Made by a program: the position numbers and the translations under genes. The notes beneath the pieces were generated by a model. It had not been told where the DNA came from. It did no database searches and saw only the letters and a list, made by a program, of their open reading frames with translations. Source: Bugula neritina (taxonomy: Eukaryota > Bryozoa > Gymnolaemata > Cheilostomatida > Bugulidae). Taken from it: DNA of 64,000 bases. Below are positions 24,701 through 32,176 of the stretch, piece after piece. The stretch lies in NCBI GenBank assembly GCA_964035545.1, contig OZ037768.1:8795241-8859240 (forward strand), in the 5' to 3' direction. The first letter of the stretch is position 1; each line of letters opens with the position of its first letter.

Positions 24701-27700
24701 TGTGTCGGGACTGCCCCTCGTCCCTGAATAGGGTGTCGAGAGGGTGCCTCCGTCGCGTCACCCAGCGACGGGCCCACGTCCTCTTCCTGGACGGAATGGA
24801 ACCGGCCCAGCATTGACCCAGCTGGGAGCTCAATGGGCTCGGTAAAGGGGTTGACGCACTGCACTAAGACCTCCCCTCGCTCAGTTAGTCGGTTTAAACT
24901 ACTGGCGAGTTGGATCTTTTCGTGCGCGCTTTCAACGACCCCGAGCCTGGCTATCCGGTTGCTGTTCACTCGGCAGTGGATAGTAGCTCTGGAGCGTCCG
25001 GGTACGGTGCAGTTCCGAACTACCTGAACACCGCCCACCAGAGGACGCCCAAACTTATCCACACAGGCGAGTTCTCGCCCGCCCATCAGCACCACCGACT
25101 TACTAAAATCTATTCGGCACTGGTGTTGCTTCAAGAAGGGCATGCCGAGGATAGCATCTTCCTCCAGTTGACCTATGATAAAGGTCTCCTGTACAGCCTG
25201 ATCTCGGACACGCCCAGGGAGCTCGATAATACCATAAAAGGGGATACATGACCCGTCTGCCAGGGTGCCATGTTCTCCAGTATACGGTCGTACTCTATCC
25301 CTGTCCCGGCGGGGCAGTGCCTCAAAGACTCTACGGCTGAGAAGGTTGGTAGTACAACCGGAGTCGAGCAGGAAAGTGACGGCGTTGCCGGCCACCTTTC
25401 CGGGTAGGAAATAGCTCTCTCCATGTGGTTGTACTTTCACCCCCCCCGCATGTGCTGTCCTGGTTTGACAGGACGGCGGGGGTTCCACCCGTGGTTTACG
25501 GGGCTTCCGGCGGCGAGGTTGGTGCCGGCGGGGTTTGGGCCTCTCCACTGGGCCTTCTGGCTCCATTTCAGTGGCGGGCTCCTCCTCCCGAGGTAACCGG
25601 TGAAACCGGTTAGCGAGTGGCAGGGAAAAGGTACTGGGCCGTTGTGCGGGCCTACTAGTCCTGCGTGGTACCTGCCACTCGGGTAGAATGTTCCGCCGTG
25701 TCCGTACGGACAGACGACGGCGTGTTCCACCATACTCCTTTAGTTGCGGCCCGCGGGGAGGGAGAGTGTCCGCGGGCCGTGACAGTTTAACGCCCCCTGG
25801 TATTGGGGTCGTCCTTTCTGTCCCTGGTCCTGATCAGCGCTACTCCAGCCTTGCCCCACAGGTGTTGGGGGCATCCGCAAGGCCTGCCCGGGGCCAGCAC
25901 CGGCCAGAATGGTCACCAATTGTCCCAGCATCTCTACCATACGGTCCACTTCGGCTTCCAGCGGGAGGGCTTCGGAACCTGTCGTAGCCCGAGCAGCGCT
26001 GACTCCAACTACTGGTGGGTTCCGTTGTGCTCGATGCATTTGGGTGGCCAACAGGTAAGCTTCTCCAGCCTTCAGGGCATCCTCTATTCTGGTTATCCCT
26101 TTAGCTCGTAGGTGATGGTCTAGGCCCAGGTCGTTTAGGGACTGGACAAAGGCGTCATAGGTGTAACGCTCTTGGTGTTGTGCTGGCAGATCGCTATATG
26201 CAATCTGCGCCAGCTTCTTCACTGTCGCGGCATGTTCTTGCAGCGAGGTCCGCGGGGTGCGGCACAATCTCTCCAGCTTGGTCCTGGCGTCTATGACGGA
26301 GGTGCCAAAACGGGCCCGCAGCGCAGCCAGTATGCCGTCTACGTCCGTTCCCACTCCGTACGGCTTGGCTTGCTCCGTCACCGCCCTCCGCAATTTGATA
26401 AGGGCCACTCTATGCGGCCATTGAGCAACTTCCATTACCTCTCTAAATTCTTGTATAAATTGTTCGACATCTTCCGACCCAGTAAAGGTGGGAGCTTTCA
26501 AGCAATGTCTATAAGCTTCTTCTCCTTCACGATTCACAGGATTAACAGCATTTCTACGCTCACCTTCTACTGGGGGTGGTTGCATTCTAGCATTTTCAGT
26601 CTCCATCTTTGATATACACTATCCCACTGCTGCCACCACTGTTATAGTTTTCAGATTTAGGGTTGATGTGCCACCAAGAGAGTCTATTTAACACTAGAGA
26701 AACTTCACCAGTTAAGTCGAGTAGATATCGTTATATTTAATACAAGAATACATAATAAAAATCCAATGTACAACAGTAATGATACGCACGTCTATTTAGT
26801 TTACAGCACTATCCTCAACTGAGCTAGTAGCGCGAAGCGGCTACTATTACTTATCAAACAGCTTAGCTAATTGGCTAATACATTGTTCCGGGTCAATACG
26901 CAACCTTGCGTATTGTGTTGCTGGTAGCTCCACGAGCCACCACAATATAGTGTTTTTTTAATATGTAACTTAGTGCTCAGGTTAGACCTATCAAAATGCA
27001 ATGCTTTATTGTTAGAACTAGGCTCTGTCTTTAAGAATCATTAGTATCTTAGTGCTGATTGAGAGTATTGATAATGAGGCTCAATAATATATTTCTGCAC
27101 TTCTTGCATGAGTATTTCAAATATTTGTGGCTTGTTTTTTAACGTTGTGGCATTAGAGCCTATCTACTGAAGCTTCTAGTAAGCAAGTTAAGCCAATAAG
27201 TATGTTACAAGATAGATTGTTAGTGATTCAGGGTGTAGAAAGAGCTCGAGTCTAAGAAATATGTAAGAATTGTACTCTACCATAATTCTACTACCTCTCG
27301 CAAATTATTGTGCTTCTTAAATGCCTTGTCTATGAATTCACTCTTATTGGTATTCGGCTCCCATCTATAAAGCTCAGTGCAGCCAAAGCAAGTCTGAACA
27401 ACTGAACAGCAGGTCAGCTCAAATGTGTGAAACTCATCTGTAGGGACAAAAGTCTTGTTGACTTATCTAATTAATTCACTTATCAACGATAAAAATAAAT
27501 TCTGTTCAGGTGTAATATCAATTTTTATGAACTGTTGAAATATAGTATATTGGTGTAACAAGCCTCATATGTGAAGTTTGTGTGATCAACTCACATATGA
27601 AAATACAATAGTATTACAGTTCCTATAGTAAATAAACTGAATCTACCAGTATAGGTTTATTGAGTTCTCAATTAGGTTCTATGACAGCTAATTATTTTTA

Positions 27701-29725
27701 TACTGACCCTTATATTCATTTTTGGAGTGGCTAGATTTGGTAGACGGTGCTCCTGGTATTGTCTGATTGCTTTTATTCGGCACCCAATATTCTGTATACT
27801 CCGACTCACCAATAATTTTTTTTGCCAATTTTTTAAACATTTTGTCATGAAGTGTAAATGGTTCAAAATATTATGTTATGGCGTCTCCTTGTTTATTGCT
27901 CCATTGCTGTATTTATGTAAACTGTTGGTGCAGTAATTTCATTGAATAAATTCCACGTTTTGTTGACAGAAATACTTCAATGCGCTGGCATCTTCAACAA
28001 AGTAATTACGAAATGACATATTTTAGAAATTTAAAATGATACTTGTATAAAATATAACCCAATCAAGTATAGTTAGATAATTTAATGAATGATAAATTCA
28101 ACTTTAAATTATGTTTAGAGTATTGTTGAAATTAGTTAGGAATGATCATTGTTGAAATTAATTGTAATTATAATATTGTTGTTTTTTAAAACCTTTTGTA
28201 ACTTGGCTCTCTGGATTTATATCTACACATGTCTATCCTTGTTTTAGTCCCATGAAGTTAATGTTTTGGAAGATGATCACGAAAGTAACCTGGGTCACAT
28301 ATCCCTCAGTGTACGAGACCAGAATGCCTCTACAACTCTTATGCAGCTGTAGGTCTTCGAAATATAATTCATTCAAACATTCTTATATAATTTTTTTATT
28401 ACTGCAGTCTGTGTTGATCAACTTTAGTTTAAGATGCTGGATTATAGGAGTTCAGCTGATGTGAGTTTGACATTTTTTATAATTTGTTTTGCAACTAACA
28501 TAAATAATTTATTAACTTATTAAGCAAGTTTATAAATTAATTCAATTAAAACTTAACTTTACACAAAGTTAAAGTAGTTAATACTTAATATCATGGATGT
28601 TGGCTGTAAATGGAATAAGTTGTTGGAAAAAGGCTTTAGATTGCTGAGTCAAAAAGCCCTAATGTTCTTTTACCATTTCAATGCAGTTATTGCTCAAGGA
28701 GCATACGCTCAAGCCTAAAGTTTCTACCAGCACCTTGTAGTCATTAATGTGCAGCTTAAATTGCAACATTTCTTTTTAATATTAAAATAATATGTATGTT
28801 ATTAGCAAAAATATGTTGATACCTTACTTATATCAGCATTAGCTATTTTTAGCTTGGCTTAGTAAAACAATGAACTGGTGTTTTAAAATTAGCTAAATGT
28901 CTACCTGCTACTTGTCTACCGTGATTCTATAATTACATATAATATATTTAGTTTGTATAAGTTGCTTTATTAGTATGTTAACTAAATTGAATATCTCCTC
29001 ATAGATAAGAGGTATCTTTATTTATCTAAAGATAATTTAAGGCTGCTGTTGGTTTGAACTTGGCAATCAGTTTTGAATAGACTATATTTTTACAAAAAAA
29101 GTATTATGTGCTAAAGCAGTTTGAATTATTAAACTAATTTATATCAATATTTTTAAGGGTCTAAGCACAACATACTTGATTATTTATATAAAGTACTTGT
29201 AAATTATAGTTGCTGTTTTTTGCTTGTAGAACAAATACTATTAAATTTAAAACTTCCTTCTGTTTAATGGTGGTATGTTCATTAACAAAGCTTTCAACAC
29301 AGCTGTTTGCTGATTTGGCACAACTAAAACATTAAAATAACCATGAAAATGCTCCATCAATGCCTACGCTAAAGTTGTATTCAGCTCTATACATCAACAG
29401 CCTTACTATTTATAATGTTGGTGCCTTTTGTTGCTAAGCCTTGAAAGGGGAGGGGGGAATAAACAAAGTTCTTGGTTATTACTAAACTTTTTTGTGTAAT
29501 CAGAAAATTTATTACTTTTGAAATCTTATTTAGGTAATAATCTGTGTAATTAATGATTGTCACTGAGATGTGCTCATTTTTGTTGTTGCTAATTGGATTT
29601 TTCCTTCCAGCAAACAGAGTGCTATGGAACAACAAATAGAAGAAGATGTTGATGTTGTGAACCAAAGTAATCCTAAAACTTCTATTATAATAGATAGTAA
29701 TGATGAGGTTGATATTCAAAGTTAA
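9791..29725 (+). CDS. CTCF: CTCF-like 11-zinc-finger DNA-binding protein
   Basis: Seventeen exons join in phase to about 866 codons: 9791-10004, 10223-10369, 10656-10775, 11237-11439, 11734-11862, 11980-12154, 13036-13206, 13316-13461, 13628-13847, 14003-14085, 14545-14686, 14805-15003, 15839-16048, 16293-16432, 16882-16967, 28248-28348, 29611-29725. The start could instead be ATG 9779 or 9800. The low-complexity N-terminal part (about 270 residues) is followed by 11 C2H2 fingers whose order and linkers match CTCF. The third has [13 protein letters not shown], the fourth [12 protein letters not shown] and the fifth DSYKLKRH, nearly identical to vertebrate CTCF as I remember it. The eleventh has C-x-C instead of C-x2-C. 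CTCF binds DNA in the nucleus and shapes chromatin loops with cohesin; that role is inferred from the family. No cohesin-binding YxF motif is obvious N-terminally. The C-terminal exons are acidic and end in a SUMO-interaction-like IIIDSNDE. The fingers are secure; the last two exons, across an 11.3 kb intron, and the weak GTTTG donors after 15003 and 16048, are less so. Unspliced reading ends at TAA 15038-15040. Confidence 0.85.
11980..14880 (+). other. Zinc-finger array (11 fingers) of the CTCF-like gene
   Basis: Fingers 1-2 are in exon 11980-12154, 3-4 in 13036-13206, 5-6 in 13316-13461 with the end of 6 in the next exon, and 7-8 in 13628-13847. Finger 9 is split between 13628-13847 and 14003-14085, and finger 10 is in 14545-14686 with a C-x4-C pair. 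Finger 11 is split between 14545-14686 and 14805-15003. All cysteine and histidine pairs are present. Several introns fall inside linkers (HTG|EKP), as is common in zinc-finger genes. Confidence 0.9.
16190..16222. repeat. Perfect 15-bp inverted repeat in an intron
   Basis: Arms 16190-16204 and 16208-16222 are perfectly complementary around a 3-base loop. A further partial inverted copy of AAGAATAT continues to about 16270. It lies in the intron between exons 15839-16048 and 16293-16432 of the CTCF-like gene, 70 bp before the acceptor. The arms contain GAATATTC, which resembles alternating heat-shock-element half sites, but that may be chance. Confidence 0.85.
17484..19248 (-). CDS. CAP-superfamily (GAPR-1-like) protein with long Ser/Thr-rich repeat tail
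   Basis: Three minus-strand exons join in phase: 19248-19050, 18882-18808 and 18697-17484 (stop). The first carries [19 protein letters not shown], the usual first CAP helix. The third opens with [18 protein letters not shown], the CAP signature around the tryptophan. The core is like GAPR-1/GLIPR2, a family of secreted or Golgi-membrane proteins. About 350 residues of basic, Ser/Pro/Thr-rich, probably disordered tail follow. This tail holds three copies of a SQSSxTPxxNxP motif (about 18121-18156, 17914-17952, 17731-17766) spaced about 60-70 residues apart. No signal peptide or membrane segment is visible. The first exon lacks an ATG, so a 5' exon is needed; a candidate lies at 27708-27840, beyond the retrotransposon. 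The gene sits inside an intron of the CTCF-like gene on the other strand. The domain call is fairly sure; function is unknown. Confidence 0.7.
19498..19802 (-). repeat. 3' LTR of the Ty3-type element
   Basis: 305 bp, the same as 26640-26944 at every position I compared. Because the element reads on the minus strand, this left copy is the 3' LTR. Confidence 0.95.
19803..19813 (-). promoter_or_regulatory. Polypurine tract for plus-strand priming
   Basis: The sense strand reads GGAGGGGGCAG directly against the 3' LTR, the position and composition expected of the polypurine tract that primes second-strand synthesis. Confidence 0.75.
20074..21147 (-). CDS. Retrotransposon third ORF: zinc-finger and coiled-coil protein
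   Basis: 357 codons starting 17 bases after pol, in the place an envelope gene would take. It has no signal peptide or membrane segment, so it is not an envelope. The N-terminus is acidic (about residues 20-50). A canonical C2H2 finger lies at 155-175 (C-x2-C-x12-H-x3-H), and a second zinc site at 181-202 reads C-x-C-x12-H-x5-C. A basic Pro/Ser-rich linker follows, and residues about 305-357 form a likely coiled coil ending in basic residues. DNA or RNA binding and self-association are suggested, but no function is known to me. A candidate 56-bp intron (21123-21178) would join it in frame to the end of pol. G+C content matches the rest of the element, so it is not a recently captured host exon. 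Confidence 0.8.
   Translation of the reverse strand: METGSMPVDSELIQQIESELLGTTFHVNDDEDTVMADGLLDLELDTVLGQSTHDSSVPRVHSKSSDSQASNGRQSLELGCKDPPRSNTNSTFVGTLAPVSPGMPSLEMAWDSEPAPTTSTTRKLPPQLEATSNWITPATEREIRTHQGGEGNRECNLCQQRFTTHRRLKVHLPQHYITTFCPCGEYSYNRDYLLRHQRTMQCYQGHVYEVDESSYPAFLNAIKPLITDSARLSRLEQGFPSPRPIISKAADKPTQSTNSPPHSPIRMPHTFPRVVLQRVDTNAYTLPPPLPSSERKRHRQPTSSRSSPWARNLREVEARAHDLEQEVYRLAPRVQAASSELKYLQESIKRMKRAARS
21165..23849 (-). CDS. pol: Retrotransposon pol, 3' part: RNase H and integrase
   Basis: 894 codons, continuing pol after the break. RNase H occupies about residues 70-190 ([11 protein letters not shown] and LRTDHASL). Integrase has the zinc-binding pair H340/H344 with C374/C377, catalytic D406, D466 and E502 in the D,D-35-E pattern, and a GPY-type patch ([10 protein letters not shown]) near 640. 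A Pro/Glu-rich tail follows, with [12 protein letters not shown] like other Ty3 elements. The last 50 residues (ADIAKGRR, then a Pro-rich end) have no obvious pol role. A strong splice donor, CAG|GTAAGC, overlaps the last codons. No chromodomain is seen. Confidence 0.9.
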   Translation of the reverse strand: MTGLRAFLGLVGYYRQYIPDFAGIAQPLNRLTAKGVTWQWTPVEQEAFDRLKGCLLTAPILAYPDPTLEYILDTDASDQNVGAVLSQVQEGREVVVAYYSKSLSPAERNYCTTRKELLAVIKSVKHFRPYLYGRKFRLRTDHASLIWLCRRAEPSSQVARWLEILAEFSYRIEHRPGKRHSNADGLSRRPDGGCKQCLNIERRDGGPPRCELETLAHHGAPFDWDQGQLRQRVDESPEDVQNLRANPVLAGNVRELKKLQEELPGVVADIYRAKREGRRPSEERIRQGCAEFRLYCQRWDSLRIGQDGLLTISLAASGRHPERKRVVCPTAIRRELIWDTHKQAHAGVKRVISKLRLRWYWPQMERDVRLRVKQCEICQASKHSRPPGEAGRRRLYAGRPWQVVAVDLVGPMPLTPRGNNWILVLTDHFTRWADALAIPDASAPTVARALDQHVFCYFGLPEQIHSDQGAQFQSQLMSDLCHLWGVNQSRTTPYHPQGNGVVERNNRMLGDALRSLLLGRGQEEWDMVLPQVMRAYRSTPHTSTGETPNLLMLGRETRVPDHLTYHVPEQDNSVHEYASELVERMKAAHEILRQQQWKVRHEDSDEPPLYQRGDKVWMVNYRRRRGQADKLKPKFVGPYVVVEAMPNHTYKIERSGQVSIQNESRLKPYWASPDGVGEAPPLLEPRRQTTTRGRRRHGPEYEVVIPREENLVREERQLLPTEVCPPPPSLIPSLPETEPVPEVQTPTEGGAPSGEQEEVTTNGEVETPLEAPTNEPASVSPPLERGQRTRKPPPYLKDFICDCIRSGAHESLGENRTIKCWSCEPHANINFCEGGIVGGINARKANSSDLVPQKRCSAFSYADIAKGRRISQPAPTLPRTLSMDINTEFPGKPV
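23617..25566 (-). CDS. pol: Retrotransposon pol, 5' part: protease and reverse transcriptase
   Basis: 649 codons from an internal ATG. The same frame is open further upstream to the frameshift site near 25790, so translation probably enters from gag. An Arg/Pro-rich basic stretch (residues 10-30) precedes an aspartic protease with LLDSG at 67-70. The reverse transcriptase spans about 335-560 with [28 protein letters not shown] and the catalytic YLDD at 498-501. From about residue 570 the frame loses homology because of a one-base length change in a C7 run (23855-23861). The family translation continues in the next ORF. Confidence 0.9.
   Translation of the reverse strand: MEPEGPVERPKPRRHQPRRRKPRKPRVEPPPSCQTRTAHAGGVKVQPHGESYFLPGKVAGNAVTFLLDSGCTTNLLSRRVFEALPRRDRDRVRPYTGEHGTLADGSCIPFYGIIELPGRVRDQAVQETFIIGQLEEDAILGMPFLKQHQCRIDFSKSVVLMGGRELACVDKFGRPLVGGVQVVRNCTVPGRSRATIHCRVNSNRIARLGVVESAHEKIQLASSLNRLTERGEVLVQCVNPFTEPIELPAGSMLGRFHSVQEEDVGPSLGDATEAPSRHPIQGRGAVPTHLRELYETASGGCASNRERQAMAKLLRDYGDVFSSGENDVGLTGIVRHEIPLTAGTVPVRQPTRRLGPEKEKELSRQVRDLLDRGLIEPAHSAWSSPVVLVRKKDGSWRFCVDYRKLNSVTIQDAYPLPRIDESLDALAGSKYFSTLDLLSGYWQVPLSPDAQEKAAFITRDGLWKWKVLPFGLTSAPATFQRLMEQVLSGLHWKTLLVYLDDVIVISPDFETHVSRLQEVFERLRGAGLKLKPSKCALLQPEVKYLGHVVGRNGVATDPEKVRAVEDWVTPPRLDRTPGFLGAGRVLQAIHTRLCGHSPAVKPAYRKGSDVAVDSSRTRSVRPPQGLPPNGAHLGLPRPHSGVHPRHRRQ
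25740..26606 (-). CDS. gag: Retrotransposon gag protein
   Basis: 288 codons, starting 33 bp inside the 5' LTR boundary. The middle (residues about 38-180) has the helical capsid-type layout of Ty3/gypsy gag: [18 protein letters not shown], later [16 protein letters not shown] and [21 protein letters not shown]. No CCHC zinc knuckle is seen before the stop, which is unusual for this group. The last 15 codons overlap pol in the -1 frame at a slippery heptamer (25785-25791). It packages element RNA into particles, by family analogy. Confidence 0.85.
   Translation of the reverse strand: METENARMQPPPVEGERRNAVNPVNREGEEAYRHCLKAPTFTGSEDVEQFIQEFREVMEVAQWPHRVALIKLRRAVTEQAKPYGVGTDVDGILAALRARFGTSVIDARTKLERLCRTPRTSLQEHAATVKKLAQIAYSDLPAQHQERYTYDAFVQSLNDLGLDHHLRAKGITRIEDALKAGEAYLLATQMHRAQRNPPVVGVSAARATTGSEALPLEAEVDRMVEMLGQLVTILAGAGPGQALRMPPTPVGQGWSSADQDQGQKGRPQYQGALNCHGPRTLSLPAGRN
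25747..25791 (-). promoter_or_regulatory. Predicted -1 ribosomal frameshift signal at the gag-pol junction
   Basis: On the sense strand GTTAAAC (25785-25791) lies in the gag frame as G-TTA-AAC. It is followed by a 5-base spacer and a perfect 10-bp GC-only stem (25770-25779 paired with 25747-25756) with a 13-base loop. The gag stop codon lies five bases past the stem. A -1 slip here enters the open pol frame. GUUAAAC is, from memory, the heptamer used by an arterivirus. Confidence 0.75.
26621..26638 (-). promoter_or_regulatory. Primer-binding site, probably tRNA-Leu type
   Basis: One base inside the 5' LTR the sense strand reads TGGTGGCAGCAGTGGGAT. It starts with TGG, as expected for pairing with a tRNA CCA end. 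It matches about 16 of 18 bases of the tRNA-Leu primer site as I remember it, so the tRNA identity is tentative. Confidence 0.7.
26640..26944 (-). repeat. 5' LTR of the Ty3-type element
   Basis: 305 bp, identical by eye to the left copy. It should carry the element's promoter and transcription start; I see no clear TATA box that would fix them. Confidence 0.95.
26949..28247. other. Remainder of the long CTCF-like intron
   Basis: AT-rich intron sequence right of the retrotransposon. It contains the candidate CAP exon (27708-27840). It also has a 10-bp inverted repeat TCATATGTGA / TCACATATGA around 27567-27600. Nothing else is recognisable. Confidence 0.6.
27708..27840 (-). CDS. Candidate first coding exon of the nested CAP-domain gene
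   Basis: A minus-strand ATG at 27840 opens a frame of 44 residues ending HSKNEYK, followed by a GTCAGT donor. HxxNEYK directly before GHHVPPL is what the CAP family has at this point (HNEYR...HGVPPL), so it fits as the missing 5' exon. The strict GT-AG junction with 19248 is off by one base: this exon ends in phase 1 and the next starts in phase 0. So there is either a non-canonical splice, an unseen micro-exon, a base error, or the match is chance. If correct, the Ty3 element lies in intron 1 of this gene. Confidence 0.4.
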
Positions 29726-29813
29726 TCAGTTATCATTTTCAAAATATTTTTGTTCATCTTTTATTTATTGGCAAACTTTCTGTTTTAGCTAAAAATTCAC
29801 TATTTTCTATTGG

Positions 29814-29819
29814 AATAAA
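29814..29819 (+). terminator. Candidate polyadenylation signal of the CTCF-like gene
   Basis: AATAAA lies 89 bases after the proposed stop at 29723-29725; a second AATAAA is at 30007-30012. Confidence 0.45.
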
Positions 29820-31429
29820 CATATTGAAGCTTCATTTTTTTTAAAAACTTTATAATTATTGTTTGTTATTAGGAAAGCTCTGGTCTAATTTTTTACATAA
29901 ATACAGCTTATCGTGTAATATGATTGATCTCATGGTTGTAATATTACTTAAAAAGCATTATTTATTGTTTTTTGTTATCTTGTATATTTGCATGATATGT
30001 TTTTTTAATAAATATACATGTGGATAATTTTCAGGTTTCACTATTAATAATTTCAGTCATTAAATTTCCCGTCGCAACCATAGAGTTATCTCCCTCATCA
30101 TGCTGGAAAAATATTATCTTGTCACAACTATAATATTATTTTCCCATTATACTAAAAATGTTACAGCCAGATGCTCAAATCTTTCACCTCTAGACTCTGC
30201 CACTAGAACTTCACAAATCACACAGCCCATATCTAAAAGCTCAATTATGTAGAATAATTGCAAAAGTTGCATGTTTCTATTTCATCATGTTTTTTATTTA
30301 ACCATTCAATAAACAAATGTAAATTATAAAGTAAGACATAACATGCAACTACAACAAATCAATATTCAAATTTGCAGTTGAGATAAATGCTAACAGTCTA
30401 TATATAGTCACACTGCTCTTTAACAGGTTATCTGAATCAGCTAGTAATAAGAACTTTTTTGGCGAGATGATTGTAGGCTTCCCATTATGTGATTAATATT
30501 AGATAATGCTGATTCACAGCTATAAGTAAACAGCAAATGTTGTTAGCAAATAAACTCTGATCAGTTATAATATATATAATCTACTTACCCTATTGAACAA
30601 GGTTTTGTTATGCATTAATTGTTTTATTAAGACATTTGCTACTGTTATTCCCTGCGCTTGATGCTACCATTCTCTATCAATGGTGATTTTCATACCGTTG
30701 CTTTAAAATTACTTGAACTGGTCTTAGAATTCAACTTAATTTTATATCATGAGCATAAAGTTGTAGGCTGGCAATCTTTCATCATTTGCGTCTGCTTCAC
30801 TCAAAAATTGTTGCCTAGCTTATGTAAGGCTAATTTTGATCTTAAATAGGTATATAATAATATAACAATTAAATTAACTTCAGTAATGTAGAATTTTAGC
30901 TGAAAGTAATGCATAAATCTGGAATTGCATGTGTTGCGTCAGAAATGTATTTTTTCGAAAATGCAATTTACTATAAAAAAAATATACACACTGTTATAGC
31001 GCATAATATTATCTGCCGGAGTTATCTTCCTTAAAAAATAAGAACGAGTACTTTTCCTCTTTTCTTTATTGCTACAAAAATCTAGCCGTTCCAACATCTT
31101 TATTTGTCAGCGTTTCCTATTTATTAGAGAGAATCTACTACTAGTACTAGTCACGCGATTAAGAGCACGAACTTAAAGGGATAAAAATTATGTTAGAGTC
31201 AAATCTAATAACTACAGTGTAGGAAAACTTAAAATTGACACAAATTTAATTTTTAGCTAAACTAATTATTAACAAATATTACTTGCTAACTTAATGATTA
31301 CATGTTCATGTTGGTATTACCAGGTCCAGAGTAAGACTGGGAGTGTGAGATTGAGACCGAGGGCGAGAGTGAGTGACACTCTCAGATTGTTAGTGTCACA
31401 CTCACTGTAACTGAGTTCTTATTACTATT

Positions 31430-31760
31430 AGTATTGCTTTATTGGTCTTTTGTTTAAATATTGTTTCTTTTTGTTTTCACATTGCCTATCGGCTATCAGT
31501 ATCACTGACAACCACAATGACTATGAGTAATGACAATCTGAATCAATGGAACTATTGCTATTACCATTAGTATTACTATAACTATTAGTATTAGTATTAG
31601 TAGTATTAGTCACTCACTATTACTATCAGTATTACTATTACTAAATATATTGCTATTAGATTAATAGTTATAGTAATACTATTAGTATTATTATTACTAT
31701 TTACCAATAGTAATAGTAATAACGGTTACTGTGACTATCAGTATCACTCTGACCATTCGT
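31430..31760. repeat. Degenerate ACTATTAGTATT tract
   Basis: Runs of ACTATTAGTATT, TAGTAATAGTAATA and similar hexamers in both orientations. The tract ends about 420 bp before the ITFG2 start codon. Confidence 0.8.
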
Positions 31761-32176
31761 AAAATTATAAGTATTAAATTTTGATTTACTATCACATCAC
31801 TAGTACTACGACAGAGGTGTTTTTTGTAATTTTAAAGCATGGAATAATCATTAAATTTCATTATACATCCAATTGTTGCTATCTCCCCAGTACATAACTG
31901 AAATGCTTATTGTGTTAATACATTAATGAATTAATGTACATGTAAGGATTAAATTCTGTAGCCGCAGCTGTGATAGGTTCATTGTTATATAATACTATTA
32001 CCAACAAATCTAGTTGAATGAAATGAGTTAAATTTATATATTGAATTGCAGTTGATAATACAAATTAGTGGTACAGATACCATTATTGAATATTAATCTA
32101 TCAAAGCATTAAAGTATGCCATTTTATTTGGAATGAGTCGGTTTTAATTATCCTTACAGTTGATGTGGAATTCACA

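Larger units (their letters stand above)
19498..26944 (-). mobile_element. Ty3/mdg4-type LTR retrotransposon, complete, minus strand
   Basis: The element is 7,447 bp, flanked by two 305-bp LTRs in which I see no difference, each starting TG and ending CA. Four bases, ATAT, are duplicated on both sides (19494-19497 and 26945-26948), matching the 4-bp duplications of Ty3/gypsy insertion. Reading on the minus strand, the order is LTR, primer-binding site, gag, pol (protease, RT, RNase H, integrase), a third ORF, polypurine tract, LTR. This is the Metaviridae order. It is strikingly G+C- and CpG-richer than the AT-rich host DNA. Identical LTRs imply recent insertion. It sits in the long intron of the CTCF-like gene, antisense to it. 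Confidence 0.95.
29726..32176. other. Intergenic region between the CTCF-like gene and ITFG2
   Basis: AT-rich, with no coding sequence recognised. It holds a degenerate ACTAAT-type tract (about 31430-31760) preceded by an imperfect GAGTGAGTGACACT palindrome near 31370-31410. An acceptor at 32158-32159 suggests that ITFG2 has an upstream untranslated exon that I cannot place. Confidence 0.6.

Noticed and set aside
21361-25987. Many plus-strand open frames of 60-180 codons inside the retroelement
   Set aside because: They are shadows of pol and gag on the other strand, open because of the high G+C content, with no homology.
28252-28464. Plus-strand 70-residue open frame as a separate gene
   Set aside because: It overlaps, in another frame, the proposed CTCF-like exon 28248-28348, whose phase and splice sites fit on both sides.
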